From the NCBI RefSeq assembly GCF_003425685.1, contig NZ_QJKM01000026.1:1-52930 (forward strand): a DNA stretch of 52,930 bases, given 5' to 3'. The notes under the pieces were generated by a model, which saw nothing but the letters and a program-made list of their open reading frames with translations, made no database searches and had not been told where the DNA came from. Origin of the DNA: Rhizobium terrae (GTDB taxonomy: Bacteria; Pseudomonadota; Alphaproteobacteria; Rhizobiales; Rhizobiaceae). Positions 50,328 through 52,930 of this stretch are shown here, piece by piece; position 1 is the first letter of the stretch; every line of letters begins with the position of its first letter. Made by a program: the position numbers and the translations under genes.

Positions 50328-51559
50328 GGGCGTCCCCAGACTTGTTTAATTAGGCTCTCGATCTCAGAGTTGACGTTGTTCATTGATTCAAGGGCACGAT
50401 CATAAGTGGTACGCGTGAACTGTCCTCGCTCAACTTCATATAGTGTCTGATTGGTAAGACCCGCATCAGAGATCGCAGTACTTTTCAGCATCGAGTTCAC
50501 CATGACATGTTCGTTAAACATGCTTCTCAGCAAAGCGACCATCTGGTTTTGCGGCCCGTCTGTCGGCTCAAATCGAGTAATGAGGAAGCGCATCCAGTTG
50601 TTTCGGTCCGCCGCTCCGACGCTTGCGATCTCGTCGAGCAAATCGCTCGTCATCGCCAAAAACTGGTTCATCGACATTACATCTAGCATCTGCGGATGGA
50701 CAGTGATCACCAAAGACGTCGCAGCGGTCAACGCCGACATCGTGAGGAAACCAAGCTGAGGCGGGCAGTCGATTACGACGACGTCATAGTCATCCTCAAC
50801 CTCACCAATCACGCTTTCGATACGCGCGAAGAAAATCGGTTCGTCCGACCGTCTGTTCATCAAAGCTTTTGGAGTGTCGTGTTCAAACTCCATCAGCTCG
50901 ATATTGCCGGGAATCAGATTGAGACCCGGAATATATGTGTTTCGGATTACGTCGCGAACGGGTCTCCGTTCATCGTCATATCTGATCGCGCCATAGATCG
51001 TATCATTTTCGCCCACGTCCAATTCCGGCTGGGTACCAAAGAGCGCTGAGAGGCTTGCCTGCGGATCAAGATCGATCGCGAGTACGCGGTAGCCCCTTAA
51101 CGCGAGATACTGGGCAAGATGTGCTGCGGTAGTCGTTTTGCCCGAACCGCCCTTGAAGTTCATGGCGGCAACTATCTGCAAGTCCTCGCCAGCCTTGCGG
51201 TTCTGTACATACCGACGAGCACCGCGGGATCCACGCGTGCTCTCGTCAAGTAGCTTACGCAACTGTGCTACGTCTTCGACGGTGTACACGCGTCGATTTC
51301 CAGGCCCGGTCGCCGGACTGAAATCGTTATCTGGCCGCGCCTCAAGCTCGGAGACAACGGTCCGGAGATAACCTTCGGCAAGACCGAGCAATTTTGCCAC
51401 CTCAGACGGCGTGAAGGGACGAATGCTTTTCTTGGCAGTTGGCGGAAAAACCCTGGTCTGATGTGCCTGGAGTTGCGACGATAGCGTCTCAGATAGGCGT
51501 CGAATCACAGCCCTCAACGGTTCTGTTTCGGTTGGTGTGACTGACTTCATCTTCGCCAT
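50324..51559 (-). CDS. repA: RepA partition ATPase (ParA-like)
   Basis: A 411-aa type Ia ParA. The N-terminal DNA-binding region (FTPSEVAKLLGLAEGYLRTV) is followed by the ATPase with deviant Walker A FKGGSGKTTTAAHLAQYLAL, VLAIDLDPQASLSALFG and VVIDCPPQLGFLTMSALTAA. It segregates the plasmid with RepB and represses its own operon. First gene of repABC. The RepA N-terminal domain is the usual operator-binding part. Confidence 0.95.
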   Translation of the reverse strand: MAKMKSVTPTETEPLRAVIRRLSETLSSQLQAHQTRVFPPTAKKSIRPFTPSEVAKLLGLAEGYLRTVVSELEARPDNDFSPATGPGNRRVYTVEDVAQLRKLLDESTRGSRGARRYVQNRKAGEDLQIVAAMNFKGGSGKTTTAAHLAQYLALRGYRVLAIDLDPQASLSALFGTQPELDVGENDTIYGAIRYDDERRPVRDVIRNTYIPGLNLIPGNIELMEFEHDTPKALMNRRSDEPIFFARIESVIGEVEDDYDVVVIDCPPQLGFLTMSALTAATSLVITVHPQMLDVMSMNQFLAMTSDLLDEIASVGAADRNNWMRFLITRFEPTDGPQNQMVALLRSMFNEHVMVNSMLKSTAISDAGLTNQTLYEVERGQFTRTTYDRALESMNNVNSEIESLIKQVWGRP

Positions 51560-51926
51560 TCTCGGTGCCTCTAGCGTGACCTGCGCTAATTTGCGGCATG
51601 ACCCGTCAAACTCCGCAGGTCTAATAAGACTTAGAAGATGCGAGTCGGCAAGCTTTTTAAAGTTAACAGAACCTTAACTGCCGCTCGAGGGTGTTGCGGG
51701 ATCGACACCTCTGTATAGCAAAAGCCCACGAAATAGGGCGTTGTCATGCCTTCTGAATGAAAAACCTCCCACTCGAGAAAAGAGTCGAGAACTTACGATT
51801 GGCCACAGTTCGTGGGACCAAGCTTGTTTCGCGCGAATCATAATCGGATCAGGACGATGGTCCTGCCGGCGACGAACCTCTTAAACGGATGGAAAACCTG
51901 TCATCCTAGGGTCATCGACGGGCATG
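51560..51926. other. repABC promoter region; no gene seen
   Basis: About 370 nt between repA and the integrase. AGTTAA-N7-TTAACT near 51660-51680 is a 6-bp inverted repeat in an AT-rich patch, plausible as part of the repA promoter or RepA operator. ACTCGAG and AGTCGAG near 51772-51797 form a looser repeat. The promoter itself was not resolved. Confidence 0.4.
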
Positions 51927-52930
51927 CTAAAGTCCTGAAGCCTTAGTCAGGTTCACACGGAAGCGATCGCGCCGACGTTGATACTTGCGGGTCATTTCCG
52001 CGGAAGCGTGGCCGAGCTGTTTTTGTACATAACGCTCGTCGACTTCGGCAGAGGAGGCGAGACCTGCGCGAAGGGAGTGACCAGAAAACTTTGAAGCCCG
52101 ATCGGCCTCGCTGAGATCGCCACGAACGCCGGCGGCCATCGCAGCCCGTTTTACAAGCCGCGCCACTTCTTTGTCGTTCAATCGCTCCGACCCGACCGCT
52201 TTGCCTTGTCCCGTCACACGACGGAAGAGGGGGCCATATGCCAGTCTGGCGAACTTGATCCAAGTTTCGATTGCGGCGACAGGGCAAGTGGCGTCGGATG
52301 AGCCGCGGCCGATCTCCACCTCCCGCCAGCCGGTCTTGCCGCGCAGCGTCACCAGCAGCCCCTTGTCAAAAATCTCAATCCAACCGCGGCCGTCGTCCGT
52401 CTGGTCGCGGCCGAGATCGAGGCCGGTGATTTCGGAGCGGCGCAGACCGCCGGCAAAGCCGATCAGCAGCATCGCCCGGCCGCGCAGGCCGCGCAGGTTA
52501 CCCCGGTCGAGGGTTTCCAGCATGGCGATGAGGTCCTCGGGGAGGATCGCTTCCTTCTGCCGCGGGGGCGCGGCGTGCTTGTTGCGGATACCGGCCATCA
52601 CCGTGGCAATGGCGCGATCTTTGCGATTGAGCGGCATGCCACGCTGCGCGCAATTCCAACCGATCGCAGCGAGACGACGCTCGATGGTCGATACTGAATT
52701 AGGCGTCATGCCGGGCGTCGCGATGCCAACGGCACTGCCCGAAGCACAGGCGGTGATGTAGAGGCCAACCACCTGCGGATCCGGGGGGAGGGGAGACAGG
52801 TTTTGGCGGCGGCACCAGGCGGCAAAATGCTTCCAGTCGGCGGCATAAGCCCGCCGCGTGTTGGCGGAGGAGGCCGCTTCGACGTAACCACGCGCCCGAT
52901 CGGCGAGGCTTTCGAGGTGCGCCGGCAAGG
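51927..52930 (-). CDS. Tyrosine integrase/recombinase (5' end beyond the window)
   Basis: At least 334 codons, leftward, with the frame open to the right edge. The only visible start is a TTG at 52928, so the true start is probably outside. Core-binding domain: SSANTRRAYAADWKHFAAWC. Catalytic residues: Arg in IGFAGGLRRSEITGLDLG, HxxR in FSGHSLRAGLASSAEV, His in VQKQLGHASAEM and Tyr in TRKYQRRRDRF. Such recombinases beside repABC may resolve plasmid multimers or mark a mobile insertion. No att site was recognised. Confidence 0.9.
   Translation of the reverse strand, partial: LPAHLESLADRARGYVEAASSANTRRAYAADWKHFAAWCRRQNLSPLPPDPQVVGLYITACASGSAVGIATPGMTPNSVSTIERRLAAIGWNCAQRGMPLNRKDRAIATVMAGIRNKHAAPPRQKEAILPEDLIAMLETLDRGNLRGLRGRAMLLIGFAGGLRRSEITGLDLGRDQTDDGRGWIEIFDKGLLVTLRGKTGWREVEIGRGSSDATCPVAAIETWIKFARLAYGPLFRRVTGQGKAVGSERLNDKEVARLVKRAAMAAGVRGDLSEADRASKFSGHSLRAGLASSAEVDERYVQKQLGHASAEMTRKYQRRRDRFRVNLTKASGL

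Noticed and set aside
1..52930. CRISPR arrays, tRNA or rRNA genes
   Set aside because: No regularly spaced repeat-spacer pattern and no tRNA- or rRNA-like conserved segments were seen on either strand.

Overview
The window looks like part of a repABC-type plasmid of a Rhizobiales alphaproteobacterium (Rhizobium, Sinorhizobium or Agrobacterium type). This rests on a leftward repA-repB-repC operon, a VirB/VirD4 type IV secretion system (T4SS), a VirC1/VirC2-like pair, a pRiA4b ORF-3-like gene, DUF736, DUF1173 and DUF2493 plasmid genes, and GC-rich alphaproteobacterial coding. The exact species cannot be read from the sequence.

Layout. (1) 1-5.5 kb is an insertion-sequence pile-up: the 5' tip of an IS630 transposase, an IS256-family relic split by an IS110-family element, and an IS91-family element with its own tyrosine recombinase. 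(2) 5.5-15.8 kb is a sugar-acid catabolic cluster. It holds a threonate/erythronate-type module (LtnD, OtnK, OtnC, OtnI) and a gluconate/idonate module (SDR, SMP-30 lactonase, gluconate 5-dehydrogenase, gluconokinase, idonate dehydrogenase), followed by a cupin and a further SDR. Seven of its genes carry frameshifts, stop codons or deletions, and an IS630 element sits in the stop codon of the gluconokinase pseudogene, so the pathway is decaying. (3) 16.1-17.4 kb carries two XRE regulators. (4) 17.4-19.8 kb is a leftward operon of exported proteins: a TrbM-like protein and three degenerate nuclease-fold proteins, one of them frameshifted. (5) 19.9-32.8 kb is a rightward virB1-virB11/virD4 operon, intact throughout, with a second transglycosylase (VirB5-like N-terminus) between virB4 and virB5. 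A membrane phosphoesterase follows. (6) 34.1-38.6 kb is the DNA-processing region: relaxase, MobC-like protein, a candidate oriT, and a VirC1/VirC2-like pair. (7) 38.6-47.6 kb is typical plasmid cargo: DUF1173, WGR, HU, DUF736, pRiA4b ORF-3-like, a GNAT/DUF1778 toxin-antitoxin pair, DUF2493 and a large ParB-like protein. (8) 47.7-51.6 kb is repABC with a countertranscribed RNA candidate and two long palindromes beyond repC. A tyrosine integrase runs off the right edge.

How it fits together. The T4SS, relaxosome and replication functions form a plausible self-transmissible plasmid backbone. The most interesting signal is one 15-bp operator, AGACTN5AGTCT, that overlaps the core promoters of the exported-protein/virB divergent pair, the relaxase operon and the VirC operon, with a fourth copy inside virB1. 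This suggests a single regulator acting on the whole conjugation programme. Next to one of these operators lies a site with the MOB_P/T-border nick core TATCCTG|C, preceded by an inverted repeat, as expected of an origin of transfer.
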